A stretch of DNA of 13,109 nt from CAZLIC01 sp964559535 (lineage in GTDB: Bacteria; Pseudomonadota; Alphaproteobacteria; Rhodobacterales; Rhodobacteraceae): positions 1 to 13,109 of the forward strand of contig CAZLIC010000101.1 in the NCBI GenBank assembly GCA_964559535.1, written 5' to 3'. Positions 6,125 to 12,152 of the stretch are shown here, piece by piece. The stretch's first letter is position 1. Every line of letters begins with the position of its first letter. Made by a program: the position numbers and the translations under genes. The notes under the pieces were generated by a model. That model was not told the DNA's origin. It was given only the letters and a program-made list of their open reading frames with translations, and made no database searches.

Positions 6125-8361
6125 CAGTTCGCTCCTCCGAGCGCCATCCAGGTGATCAGCGCCGCGATACCCAGCACCATCATGAAGGCGTAGGTGAAGA
6201 TGTAGCCGGACTGCAGCCGCATCGCCGCGCGTGTCAGCCGCGGGATCACACCCATGGCCAGCCCGTTGATGCCGCCGTCGATAACGGCGCCGTCGCCCTG
6301 TTTCCACAGCGCACGGGCCAGCCACATGGCCGGGCGCACGAAGAGCCAGTCGAAGATCTCGTCAAAGTACCACTTGTTCAGCAGGAACAGGTACAGCGGG
6401 CGTTGCTGTGCGGCAAGCTTGCCGGGCAGGTCGGGGCGGCGGATGTAGAACAGCCAGGCCAGCGACAGGCCGATCAGCATGGCGATGAAGGGCGACACCT
6501 TCACCCATTTCGGCGCCTCGTGCGCTTCGTTGATGACGTGGTTGTCGGGCCCCATGAAGATGGCGCCGGGCGGCGCCTCGCCGGTGACGGCGGCCTGTCC
6601 TTCGGCGGCAGGTGCGGCGCCTTCGGCAGGGGCGGTGGCGTGGCCTTCGGTTGCGGTGTCGGCGGCGTGGCCTTCGGTGACAGGCTCGGCGGAGTGGCCT
6701 TCGGCGGGTGCTGCCGCGTGATCGCCTTCGGCGGGTTCCGCCGCGTGGTCGCCTTCGGCGGCCTGGTGCGCGGCGGGTGCCATGGCGAACCAGTCGCGCA
6801 TGGCGTCTTCGCGGCCGAAGAACACGTTGTACCAGATCATCCCGGCAAACACCGACCCCAGCGCCAGAACGCCCAGCGGCACCAGCATCACCAGCGGGCT
6901 TTCGTGCGGGGTGTGGGAAGCGTGGCCGTGGTCATCGTGGCCGTGGCCGTGGTCATCGTGGCCGTGGGCACCATGTCCGCCCCCCTGCCCGCCCCAGCGC
7001 GGCGCGCCGTAGAATGTGAGGAAAATCAGCCGCCACGAGTAGAACGAGGTCATCCCCGCCGCGACAACCAGCAGCCAGAACGCCCCTTGCGCGCCCACGA
7101 AGGCGCTTTCGATGATGGCGTCTTTCGACAGGAAGCCGGCGAAGCCGATGGCTGTGAGCGGAATGCCCACGCCGGTGATGGCCAGCGTGCCCACCAGCAT
7201 GGCACGGAATGTCCACGGAATGTGGTGGCGCAGGCCGCCGTAGTTGCGCATGTCTTGCTGGTGGTGGGTGGCATGGATCACCGACCCCGCCCCCAGGAAC
7301 AGCATGGCCTTGAAGAAGGCGTGGGTGAACAGGTGGAACATCGCCACCGAATAGACGCCCACACCGGCCGCCACGAACATGTAGCCCAGCTGCGACATGG
7401 TCGAATAGGCGATCACGCGCTTGATGTCGTTCTGCACCAGGCCGATGGTCGCCGCGACAAAGGCCGTCACCGCCCCAAGACCCGCGATGAACATCTGTGC
7501 CGCGGGCGCGTATTCCAGGATGGGCGAGATGCGGCAGACCAGGAACACGCCGGCCGTCACCATGGTGGCGGCATGGATCAGCGCCGACACGGGTGTGGGA
7601 CCTTCCATCGCGTCCGGCAGCCATGTGTGCAGGATCAGCTGTGCAGATTTCCCCATGGCACCGATGAACAAGAGGATGCAGACGAGTTCCGCCGCGTTCC
7701 AGTCGCGCCACAGGAAGGTCAGCTGCATTTCCGCCAGTTGCGGCGCGGCGGCGAAGATGTCGTCGAACCGCACGCTGTCGGTCAGCACGAACAGCGCGAA
7801 AATCCCCAGCGCAAAGCCGAAGTCGCCCACGCGGTTCACAATGAAGGCCTTCATTGCCGCGGCGTTGGCGCTGTTCTTGCGGTAGTAGAACCCGATCAGC
7901 AGGTACGACGCGACGCCCACGCCTTCCCAGCCGAAGAAGATCTGCACCAGGTTGTCGCCCGTCACCAGCATCAGCATGGCAAAGGTGAAGCCCGACAGGT
8001 AGGCGAAGAAGCGCGCCTTGTAGTGCTCGCCCTCTTTCCAGTTGTCGTCATGCGCCATGTAGCCGAAGGAATACAGGTGGACGAGTGCCGAGACGGTGTT
8101 CACCACCACGAGCATGATCGCCGTCAGCCGGTCCAGCCTTATGCCCCAGTCGGTGCTGAGCGACCCGGATTCGATCCAGCGCAGCAGCACGATGTGCTGC
8201 GTTTCGCCGTCAAAGGTCAGGAACACGATCCACGACAGGAAGGCCGCCAGGAACATCAGCCCCGTGGCAATCACCTGCCCCGCCGTTTCGCCGAACAACC
8301 GCCAGCCGAACCCGCAGATAAGGGCGCCGAACATCGGCGCGAAGAGGATGATCTGGGTCAT
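6124..8361 (-). CDS. nuoL: NADH-quinone oxidoreductase subunit L, with low-complexity insertions
   Basis: Distal antiporter-like proton pump of complex I with the long lateral helix that clamps the membrane arm. It is 745 residues, well above the 613 of E. coli NuoL. Core motifs: Glu146 in FFGWEGVGVASYLLIGFYY, Lys238 in GAMGKSAQLILHTWLPDAM, EGPTPVSALIHAATMVTAG at 253-271, and a lysine- and histidine-bearing helix around HLFTHAFFKAMLFLGAGS (343-360). The extra length is mostly between hydrophobic segments after residue 455: a histidine-rich loop (463-486) and an Ala/Glu/Gly/His repeat region (535-594), followed by the C-terminal lateral-helix part. Start ATG at 8361 lies 4 nt after the nuoK stop. 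The reading frame is intact. Confidence 0.97.
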   Translation of the reverse strand: MTQIILFAPMFGALICGFGWRLFGETAGQVIATGLMFLAAFLSWIVFLTFDGETQHIVLLRWIESGSLSTDWGIRLDRLTAIMLVVVNTVSALVHLYSFGYMAHDDNWKEGEHYKARFFAYLSGFTFAMLMLVTGDNLVQIFFGWEGVGVASYLLIGFYYRKNSANAAAMKAFIVNRVGDFGFALGIFALFVLTDSVRFDDIFAAAPQLAEMQLTFLWRDWNAAELVCILLFIGAMGKSAQLILHTWLPDAMEGPTPVSALIHAATMVTAGVFLVCRISPILEYAPAAQMFIAGLGAVTAFVAATIGLVQNDIKRVIAYSTMSQLGYMFVAAGVGVYSVAMFHLFTHAFFKAMLFLGAGSVIHATHHQQDMRNYGGLRHHIPWTFRAMLVGTLAITGVGIPLTAIGFAGFLSKDAIIESAFVGAQGAFWLLVVAAGMTSFYSWRLIFLTFYGAPRWGGQGGGHGAHGHDDHGHGHDDHGHASHTPHESPLVMLVPLGVLALGSVFAGMIWYNVFFGREDAMRDWFAMAPAAHQAAEGDHAAEPAEGDHAAAPAEGHSAEPVTEGHAADTATEGHATAPAEGAAPAAEGQAAVTGEAPPGAIFMGPDNHVINEAHEAPKWVKVSPFIAMLIGLSLAWLFYIRRPDLPGKLAAQQRPLYLFLLNKWYFDEIFDWLFVRPAMWLARALWKQGDGAVIDGGINGLAMGVIPRLTRAAMRLQSGYIFTYAFMMVLGIAALITWMALGGAN
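6628..6759 (-). repeat. 27-bp in-frame tandem repeat inside nuoL
   Basis: On the plus strand the octamer GCCTTCGG recurs at 6643, 6670, 6697, 6724 and 6751, exactly 27 nt apart. In nuoL this encodes nonapeptides AEGDHAAEP, AEGDHAAAP, AEGHSAEPV, TEGHAADTA and TEGHATAP (residues 535-578), decaying into AEG-containing sequence to residue 594. The period is a multiple of three, so changes in copy number would stay in frame. Confidence 0.9.
6904..6975 (-). repeat. Histidine-rich loop repeat inside nuoL
   Basis: Residues 463-486 of NuoL contain ten histidines in 24 positions, built on a duplicated heptad HDDHGHG / HDDHGHA. At DNA level GTCATCGTGG recurs 21 nt apart (6931 and 6952). It sits in a loop between hydrophobic segments and could bind metal ions or be a neutral low-complexity expansion. 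Confidence 0.85.
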
Positions 8362-8365
8362 GCCG

Positions 8366-8677
8366 TCAGCCCTTCATCACGTTGGCGTCTTCGACGTCGA
8401 TGGTGCCGCGGTTGCGGAAGAACACCACGAGAATGGCCAGGCCGATGGCGGCCTCGGCCGCGGCGACGGTCAGCACGAACATGGTGAAGACCTGCCCCAC
8501 CAGATCGCCCAGATGCGCCGAGAAGGCGACGAAGTTGATGTTGACCGACAGAAGGATCAGTTCGATCGACATCAGGATCACGATGACGTTCTTCCGGTTC
8601 AGGAAGATGCCGAAGACCCCGATGACGAACAGCGCCGCCGCCACCGTCAGGTAATGTTCCAGTCCCACCGTCGCCAT
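8366..8677 (-). CDS. nuoK: NADH-quinone oxidoreductase subunit K
   Basis: Small three-helix membrane subunit of complex I that forms part of the proton path next to NuoN and NuoJ (equivalent to ND4L). It has 103 residues, the expected size. Both conserved membrane glutamates are present: Glu39 in LMSIELILLSVNINFVAF and Glu75 in LTVAAAEAAIGLAILV (36 and 72 in E. coli). The ATG at 8677 is preceded by a strong GGAGGGA site. nuoL starts 4 nt downstream. Unusually, nuoK is not next to nuoJ: two exported-protein genes and two palindromic repeats lie between them. Confidence 0.97.
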   Translation of the reverse strand: MATVGLEHYLTVAAALFVIGVFGIFLNRKNVIVILMSIELILLSVNINFVAFSAHLGDLVGQVFTMFVLTVAAAEAAIGLAILVVFFRNRGTIDVEDANVMKG

Positions 8678-8710
8678 CGTTCCCTCCGGGTCTGTTGCCC
8701 GTTGCCGTCT

Positions 8711-8768
8711 GTAGGGTGGGCAATCTGCCCACCTTTCCGTCGATTGGTGGGCAGAATGCCCACCCTAC
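8711..8768. repeat. Long palindromic repeat upstream of nuoK (copy 1)
   Basis: Inverted repeat with 23-nt arms starting GTAGGGTGGGCAATCTGCCC and ending in the complement; one arm position differs (CAATC versus CATTC). Each arm contains its own small palindrome, GTGGGCA/TGCCCAC. It lies in the 116-nt gap between the lipoprotein stop and nuoK. There is no U tract after the hairpin. It shares its first 26 bases with the element at 9758-9815. Confidence 0.92.
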
Positions 8769-8793
8769 CCCATGCCGCAGTGCGGCGCAAAAC

Positions 8794-9240
8794 TCAACCC
8801 GCCGCGGCGCAGGCCTGTGCAGGCAGCGGCCCAAGGCCCCAGGCCTCGCCATCCTCACCTGCCGCCGTCAGCACCCGCGTCACCGCCGCCAGCCCGCCCG
8901 ACTGCATCGCGCTGCGCGCCGCCGGGCCAAGGCCCGTCAGCCGGTAGTCGCCCGAGTTCGGCCCCGTCTGTTCCACCGCGTTGAAGACGGTGATCTGCTT
9001 CTGCGCGCGGCAGTCCAGCAGGTACAGGTTCGGGTCGAAGATGCGTTCCTGCGTCTCTTCGCACCATTCGGGCGAAATGAATTCCAGCCGCCCTTTGCCC
9101 AGCGGATTGGTGAAGTACTCGCTGCGGCATTCGATGATGCCGCCCACGGTTTCGGGGTCGTTCGTGCTGGTGGCGCCGCCGTCCACGCAGGCGGCCAGCG
9201 ACAGCGCGAAGAACAGGGCGAGGGGCAGGCGTGGCGTCAC
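8794..9240 (-). CDS. Putative lipoprotein of unknown function, between nuoJ and nuoK
   Basis: A 148-residue predicted lipoprotein. The N-terminus MTPRLPLALFFALSLAAC has a positive charge, a hydrophobic stretch and a lipobox LAAC with Cys18 as the lipidation site, followed by VDGG. The mature part has cysteines at 38, 60, 77 and 144, compatible with periplasmic disulphides, and no domain I recognise. The start is the GTG at 9240, 4 nt after the upstream gene's stop. The frame continues upstream to 9372, but that would destroy the lipoprotein signal and overlap the neighbour. It is probably co-translated with the 165-residue exported protein. A role in complex I assembly is possible but nothing in the sequence shows it. 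Confidence 0.8.
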   Translation of the reverse strand: MTPRLPLALFFALSLAACVDGGATSTNDPETVGGIIECRSEYFTNPLGKGRLEFISPEWCEETQERIFDPNLYLLDCRAQKQITVFNAVEQTGPNSGDYRLTGLGPAARSAMQSGGLAAVTRVLTAAGEDGEAWGLGPLPAQACAAAG

Positions 9241-9244
9241 GGCG

Positions 9245-9742
9245 TCACTTCCAGAACAGGTCGGGGTAGAAGGTCTTGCAGCCGCAGTCGGCACGCACGG
9301 TCTTTTCGCTGCCGCGCGGCGGCAGGGTGTCGCTGCCCACCCAGTAGCCAGCTTGCTTGGCCAGCCGGGCAAAGGCCGTCTCGTTCGCCAGGCTGCCGCC
9401 TTCGCGCATCGCCTTTACCCAGGTCGCCATGTCCTTGCCCGCCTTCAGCGTGCGGCCCGCATCGGCCAGCTTGTACTCGGCCTTGACCTGGCTGATCTTG
9501 CGCGTCTCGCAGTTCACGATGGAAAACCGCTGCCGGGTGCCCGAGGCATCCTCATCCACCGTCAGGAAGCCCACGATCCCCGCGCCTTCATCGACCGCAG
9601 AGTATTCGATGTGGCGGCCGAACTCGTTGCGGGCATCGGACCCGCAATTCTTCAGCTTCTTGATCACCTGCGAATCCGCGTTCTGCGCAATGGCGGAGGT
9701 TGCCGCCAGACAGAGCGCGATGATTGCCGCCAGAACCTTCAT
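9245..9742 (-). CDS. Putative secreted protein of unknown function, between nuoJ and nuoK
   Basis: A 165-residue protein with a clear Sec signal peptide, MKVLAAIIALCLAATSAIA, with probable cleavage after residue 19 (AIA|Q). The mature domain is mixed alpha/beta in composition, has cysteines at 33, 78, 153 and 155 (the last two as CGC), and ends in FYPDLFWK. I recognise no family. GGGAG precedes the ATG. It lies 69 nt after the nuoJ stop, with a palindromic repeat in the gap, and 4 nt before the lipoprotein gene. The two genes form a small exported-protein pair inserted in the complex I operon. Confidence 0.8.
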   Translation of the reverse strand: MKVLAAIIALCLAATSAIAQNADSQVIKKLKNCGSDARNEFGRHIEYSAVDEGAGIVGFLTVDEDASGTRQRFSIVNCETRKISQVKAEYKLADAGRTLKAGKDMATWVKAMREGGSLANETAFARLAKQAGYWVGSDTLPPRGSEKTVRADCGCKTFYPDLFWK

Positions 9743-9757
9743 GTCACTTCTCCCGCC

Positions 9758-9815
9758 GTAGGGTGGGCAATCTGCCCACCTTTGCTCCGAAAGGTGGGCA
9801 GATTGCCCACCCTAC
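9758..9815. repeat. Long perfect palindromic repeat at the end of nuoJ (copy 2)
   Basis: A perfect 26-nt inverted repeat (9758-9783 and 9790-9815) around a 6-nt loop GCTCCG. Arms begin GTAGGGTGGGCAATCTGCCC and each contains an internal palindrome. The nuoJ stop codon TAG (9814-9812) lies inside the element, in its terminal GTAG. No U tract follows on the coding strand, so it is not a standard terminator. Confidence 0.95.
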
Positions 9816-10426
9816 AACCCCTGCCCCGGCTTCACGTCCCGCAGCTCCATCGCCTTGGCCGGGTCGCGCCACATCTGGGCGAGCACGTTCTGGCGTTTCA
9901 CATCCGCGCGGTGGCGCAGGGTCAGCAGGATCGCGCCGATCATGGCGACCAGCAGGATCAGGCCCGCCAGCTGGAACATCAGGAAGTAGCGGTCATAGAT
10001 CAGCAGCCCGAGCGCGCGGGTGTTTTCCACCGCTGCCGGGTCGGGTGCCACGGCGCCGCGCAGGGCGGGGGCGCCGTCGGCGCTGATCCAGACGCCATAG
10101 GCCAGCGACAGCTGCATCAGGATCACCACCCCGATCAGCAGGGCCAGCGGCATGTAGCGGGCCATCTCGCCCTTCAGTTCGGCGAAATCGACGTCCAGCA
10201 TCATCACCACGAACAGGAACAGCACCGCCACTGCGCCGACATAGACGATGATCAGCAGCATCGCCACGAACTCGGCCCCCAAGAGCACGAACAGGCCCGC
10301 CGACGACAGGAACGCCAGGATCAGCCACAGCACCGAATGCACCGGGTTCTTGCTGACGGTCACCAGCAGGCCCGCCACCACCGCGGTCACCCCGAAGGAA
10401 TAGAAGGCCAGATCGGCAAGGTTCAT
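9812..10426 (-). CDS. nuoJ: NADH-quinone oxidoreductase subunit J
   Basis: Membrane subunit of complex I (ND6 equivalent) in the proximal proton channel, 204 residues with five hydrophobic helices. The signature third helix EFVAMLLIIVYVGAVAVLFL (52-71), continued by FVVMMLD, contains the Tyr-Val-Gly segment where the known structures have a pi-bulge. Between helices 4 and 5 is a loop with GAPALRGAVAPDP. The ATG at 10426 overlaps the stop of the CMD-family gene (ATGA). The last codons and stop run into a palindromic repeat, so the C-terminus (KPGQGL) may have been altered by insertion of that repeat. Confidence 0.96.
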   Translation of the reverse strand: MNLADLAFYSFGVTAVVAGLLVTVSKNPVHSVLWLILAFLSSAGLFVLLGAEFVAMLLIIVYVGAVAVLFLFVVMMLDVDFAELKGEMARYMPLALLIGVVILMQLSLAYGVWISADGAPALRGAVAPDPAAVENTRALGLLIYDRYFLMFQLAGLILLVAMIGAILLTLRHRADVKRQNVLAQMWRDPAKAMELRDVKPGQGL

Positions 10427-10833
10427 TCCGCTTTCTCCCCGGTTTCGCCGAACACGCCTTGGGCGATTTCCAGCGCCTTCTGCATGGCGGGCAGGCCGCC
10501 GAACATGCTCATCTGATAGATCACTTCGGCAATCTCGCGCTGCGTGGCCCCGGCCTGCAGGGCATGGCGGACGCTGAGTTTCAGCTGCGGTTCCGCCTGC
10601 GCGCCCAGCACCGTCAGCGCGGCGATGGTCACCAGCATCCGCGTCTTGGCATCCAGCCCCTCGCGGTTGAAGGTGCGGCCGAAGGCCATTTCCATGAAGT
10701 CTCTCGACATGGTGGGGATCAGATCCTCGAACCCCTTGACCTTGAAGGTTTCCAGCGCGGGGTTGAAGGCGCGCGCCATCTGCTGCGACTGCTCCAGCAT
10801 TCCCTTCATCATCTGGGTCCAGGCGTCGGTCAC
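10423..10833 (-). CDS. Carboxymuconolactone decarboxylase (CMD) family protein
   Basis: A 136-residue CMD-family protein. The family core spans about residues 55-130: LDAKTRMLVTIAALTVLGAQ, LSVRHALQAGATQREIAEVI with His90, and MFGGLPAMQKALE. It has no cysteine at all, so the CxxC of AhpD-type peroxidases is absent and peroxide reduction by that mechanism is not expected. The N-terminal 50 residues precede the core and begin with an amphipathic MTDAWTQMMKGMLEQSQQMA. The start is a GTG at 10833 overlapping the upstream stop (GTGA), with AAGGGG upstream; the gene ends in an ATGA overlap with nuoJ. The tight coupling on both sides suggests a job linked to complex I, but substrate and reaction are unknown. 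True 4-carboxymuconolactone decarboxylase activity is unlikely in this context. Confidence 0.85.
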   Translation of the reverse strand: MTDAWTQMMKGMLEQSQQMARAFNPALETFKVKGFEDLIPTMSRDFMEMAFGRTFNREGLDAKTRMLVTIAALTVLGAQAEPQLKLSVRHALQAGATQREIAEVIYQMSMFGGLPAMQKALEIAQGVFGETGEKAE

Positions 10834-11117
10834 ACCGGCACCCCTTCGACCAGGCTTTCGGTCAGCGCAGCGGCGGCGGCCTCATCATTGCCGGGGTCTT
10901 CATCGTGCATCGCGTTCAGCGCGGCAAACCAGGCAACCGGGCCGAAAGCCAGGCCATAGGCCATCCACGGGTTGCGGTCGGAGTTCATGGCCACCGACCA
11001 CACCGGACCCCAGGGCCAGGGCAGGGCCATGCTGACCCTTGCCTTCTGTGGCGCGCAGAGGTTCGGCGCGGAAGCCGCCGCCATTGCCTGCATCATCTCG
11101 ACCCACGGGTTCAGCAT
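10830..11117 (-). CDS. Small hypothetical protein between nuoI and the CMD-family gene
   Basis: A 95-residue protein of unknown function. It is rich in Trp, Met and Ala. The N-terminus MLNPWVEMMQAMAAA resembles that of the following CMD-family protein. A hydrophobic stretch MAYGLAFGPVAWFAALNAM (52-70) could be one membrane segment, and the C-terminus is acidic and Ala-rich (HDEDPGNDEAAAAAL). The ATG at 11117 has AAAGGG upstream and is 12 nt after the nuoI stop; the stop overlaps the next start (GTGA). Similar unidentified reading frames are known in the Rhodobacter capsulatus and Paracoccus denitrificans complex I operons, but I cannot match this one to a named frame. Confidence 0.75.
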   Translation of the reverse strand: MLNPWVEMMQAMAAASAPNLCAPQKARVSMALPWPWGPVWSVAMNSDRNPWMAYGLAFGPVAWFAALNAMHDEDPGNDEAAAAALTESLVEGVPV

Positions 11118-11129
11118 CGGCCAGCCCTT

Positions 11130-11624
11130 TCAGCGGTACGGCGCGTCGATTTCGAGGTTGCGCGCGATTTCGGCCTCCCACCTGTCACCGTTCGCCAGAA
11201 GCCTGTCCTTGTTGTAGAACAATTCCTCGCGCGTTTCGGTGGCGAATTCGAAGTTCGGGCCTTCGACGATGGCGTCCACCGGGCAGGCTTCCTGACAGAA
11301 GCCGCAGTAGATGCACTTGGTCATGTCGATGTCATAGCGCGTGGTGCGGCGTGACCCGTCCTCGCGCGGTTCGGCGTCGATGGTGATGGCCTGGGCGGGG
11401 CAGATCGCCTCGCACAGCTTGCAGGCGATGCAGCGTTCCTCGCCGTTGGGGTAACGGCGCAGCGCGTGTTCACCGCGGAAGCGGGGGCTGAGGGGGCCCT
11501 TCTCGTGCGGGTAGTTCAGCGTGGCCTTGGGGGCGAAGAAGTACTTCATCCCCAGCGCGAAGCCCTTGAAGAAGTCCTGCAGCAGGAAATAGCGCGTGGC
11601 ACGGTTCCAGTCGATCTGTGTCAT
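11130..11624 (-). CDS. nuoI: NADH-quinone oxidoreductase subunit I
   Basis: Peripheral-arm complex I subunit that carries clusters N6a and N6b, relaying electrons to N2 near the quinone site. It has 164 residues, typical for alphaproteobacteria. Two ferredoxin-type 4Fe-4S motifs are complete: CIACKLCEAICP with Cys65, 68, 71, 75 and CIYCGFCQEACP with Cys104, 107, 110, 114. The N-terminus MTQIDWNRATRYFLLQDFFK is the family amphipathic anchor. The ATG at 11624 overlaps the stop of the upstream coiled-coil gene (ATGA). Sequence resembling its first 9 to 12 codons recurs at 11921 and 12251. Confidence 0.98.
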   Translation of the reverse strand: MTQIDWNRATRYFLLQDFFKGFALGMKYFFAPKATLNYPHEKGPLSPRFRGEHALRRYPNGEERCIACKLCEAICPAQAITIDAEPREDGSRRTTRYDIDMTKCIYCGFCQEACPVDAIVEGPNFEFATETREELFYNKDRLLANGDRWEAEIARNLEIDAPYR

Positions 11625-11821
11625 CCCTCGATCCCCAGCTTTTCTTCGATGTGCTGCACCCGGCCGTCGATATCGCGGATGTACTTCCCCAACCCGACAA
11701 GCAGAGCCGCGTGCCCGTCGGACTTGATGTCGAGTTCGTCGATCTTCCCCTCGATCACGTCGATCCGTTCGCGGATTTCGCGCAGTAGCTTCAACACCAG
11801 ACTGTCCGGTTCCTCTGCCAT
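11621..11821 (-). CDS. Short coiled-coil protein, copy next to nuoI
   Basis: A 66-residue highly charged protein predicted to be almost entirely helical, with heptad-like hydrophobic spacing in LVLKLLREIRERIDVIEGKI and IRDIDGRVQHIEEKLGIEG. It has no signal peptide or membrane segment, so it is presumably cytosolic. The ATG at 11821 (MAEEPDS) is preceded by GGAGG; a GTG at 11860 would add residues read from the preceding remnant and is rejected. Its stop overlaps the nuoI start (ATGA). It is a shorter paralogue of the protein at 11918-12151: both start with MAE, share IR...V..G and end in EEKLGIE plus one residue. Confidence 0.72.
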   Translation of the reverse strand: MAEEPDSLVLKLLREIRERIDVIEGKIDELDIKSDGHAALLVGLGKYIRDIDGRVQHIEEKLGIEG

Positions 11822-11822
11822 C

Positions 11823-11921
11823 TCACCCACCCTCCGTCCAGCATGCCAAGGTCTTGTCACGGACGCACGAAGCCCCCGGAAGGCAAGTACAGGCGGCGCG
11901 GGTCCAGTCGATGTGGGTCAT
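11823..11921 (-). pseudogene. nuoI-start/nuoH-end hybrid remnant, copy B
   Basis: A 33-codon frame, ATG 11921 to TGA, that begins MTHIDWTRA, matching the first codons of nuoI (MTQIDWNRA), and ends CWTEGG-stop, resembling the nuoH end (RWAVGG-stop). It starts as an ATGA overlap with the stop of the upstream coiled-coil gene and ends with TGA-G-ATG, the same junction seen between nuoH and the 190-residue gene. Best read as a relic of tandem duplication, possibly kept because it couples translation from one gene to the next. It could also be a translated micropeptide. Confidence 0.6.
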
Positions 11922-12151
11922 GCTTCGATCCCCAGTTTCTCTTCGACATGCTCCACGCGTTGGTCCAGCTGACCCATGACCATGGCAAGGCCATTCACCA
12001 TCATCCGCAAGCCAAGGATCTCGGATTTCGTGTCGGCGAAACCACTGCGCATCTCGGACCGCAGCCCCTCAACCTCACCCCGCAAGACCTTCAGGTCATC
12101 GCGGATCAGGCGAAACTGTTCCAGCATCAGGTTCTCGACGTTCTCCGCCAT
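11918..12151 (-). CDS. Short coiled-coil protein, distal copy
   Basis: A 77-residue charged, helical protein with a probable coiled coil through ENLMLEQFRLIRDDLKVLRG and MGQLDQRVEHVEEKLGIEA. It is paralogous to the 66-residue protein next to nuoI, with about 11 extra residues in the middle. The ATG at 12151 (MAENVEN) has GAGGGG upstream and lies one nucleotide after the stop of the preceding remnant frame; an upstream TTG at 12208 is rejected. The stop overlaps the ATG of the next nuoI-like remnant (ATGA). Function unknown; the only clue is location inside the complex I operon. Confidence 0.72.
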   Translation of the reverse strand: MAENVENLMLEQFRLIRDDLKVLRGEVEGLRSEMRSGFADTKSEILGLRMMVNGLAMVMGQLDQRVEHVEEKLGIEA

Positions 12152-12152
12152 C

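Noticed and set aside
5033..6193. Plus-strand open frame (386 codons) opposite nuoM
   Set aside because: Low-complexity His/Gln/Asp translation antisense to an intact nuoM.
6628..6759. Tandem array as a CRISPR
   Set aside because: Units are contiguous 27-mers without spacers, and they are in frame inside nuoL.
6403..8487. Long plus-strand open frame (694 codons) opposite nuoL and nuoK
   Set aside because: Mirror image of high-GC codon usage in nuoL; no recognisable motif or plausible start.
8794..9372. Longer version of the lipoprotein gene
   Set aside because: The extension overlaps the 165-residue gene by over 100 nt and hides the signal peptide and lipobox; GTG at 9240 gives a proper lipoprotein start 4 nt after the previous stop.
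9758..9815. Palindrome as a rho-independent terminator for nuoJ
   Set aside because: No U tract follows the hairpin on the coding strand, and nuoK-nuoN downstream must be expressed with nuoJ.
10423..10833. AhpD-like alkylhydroperoxidase
   Set aside because: The protein contains no cysteine, so the CxxC active site of AhpD is absent.
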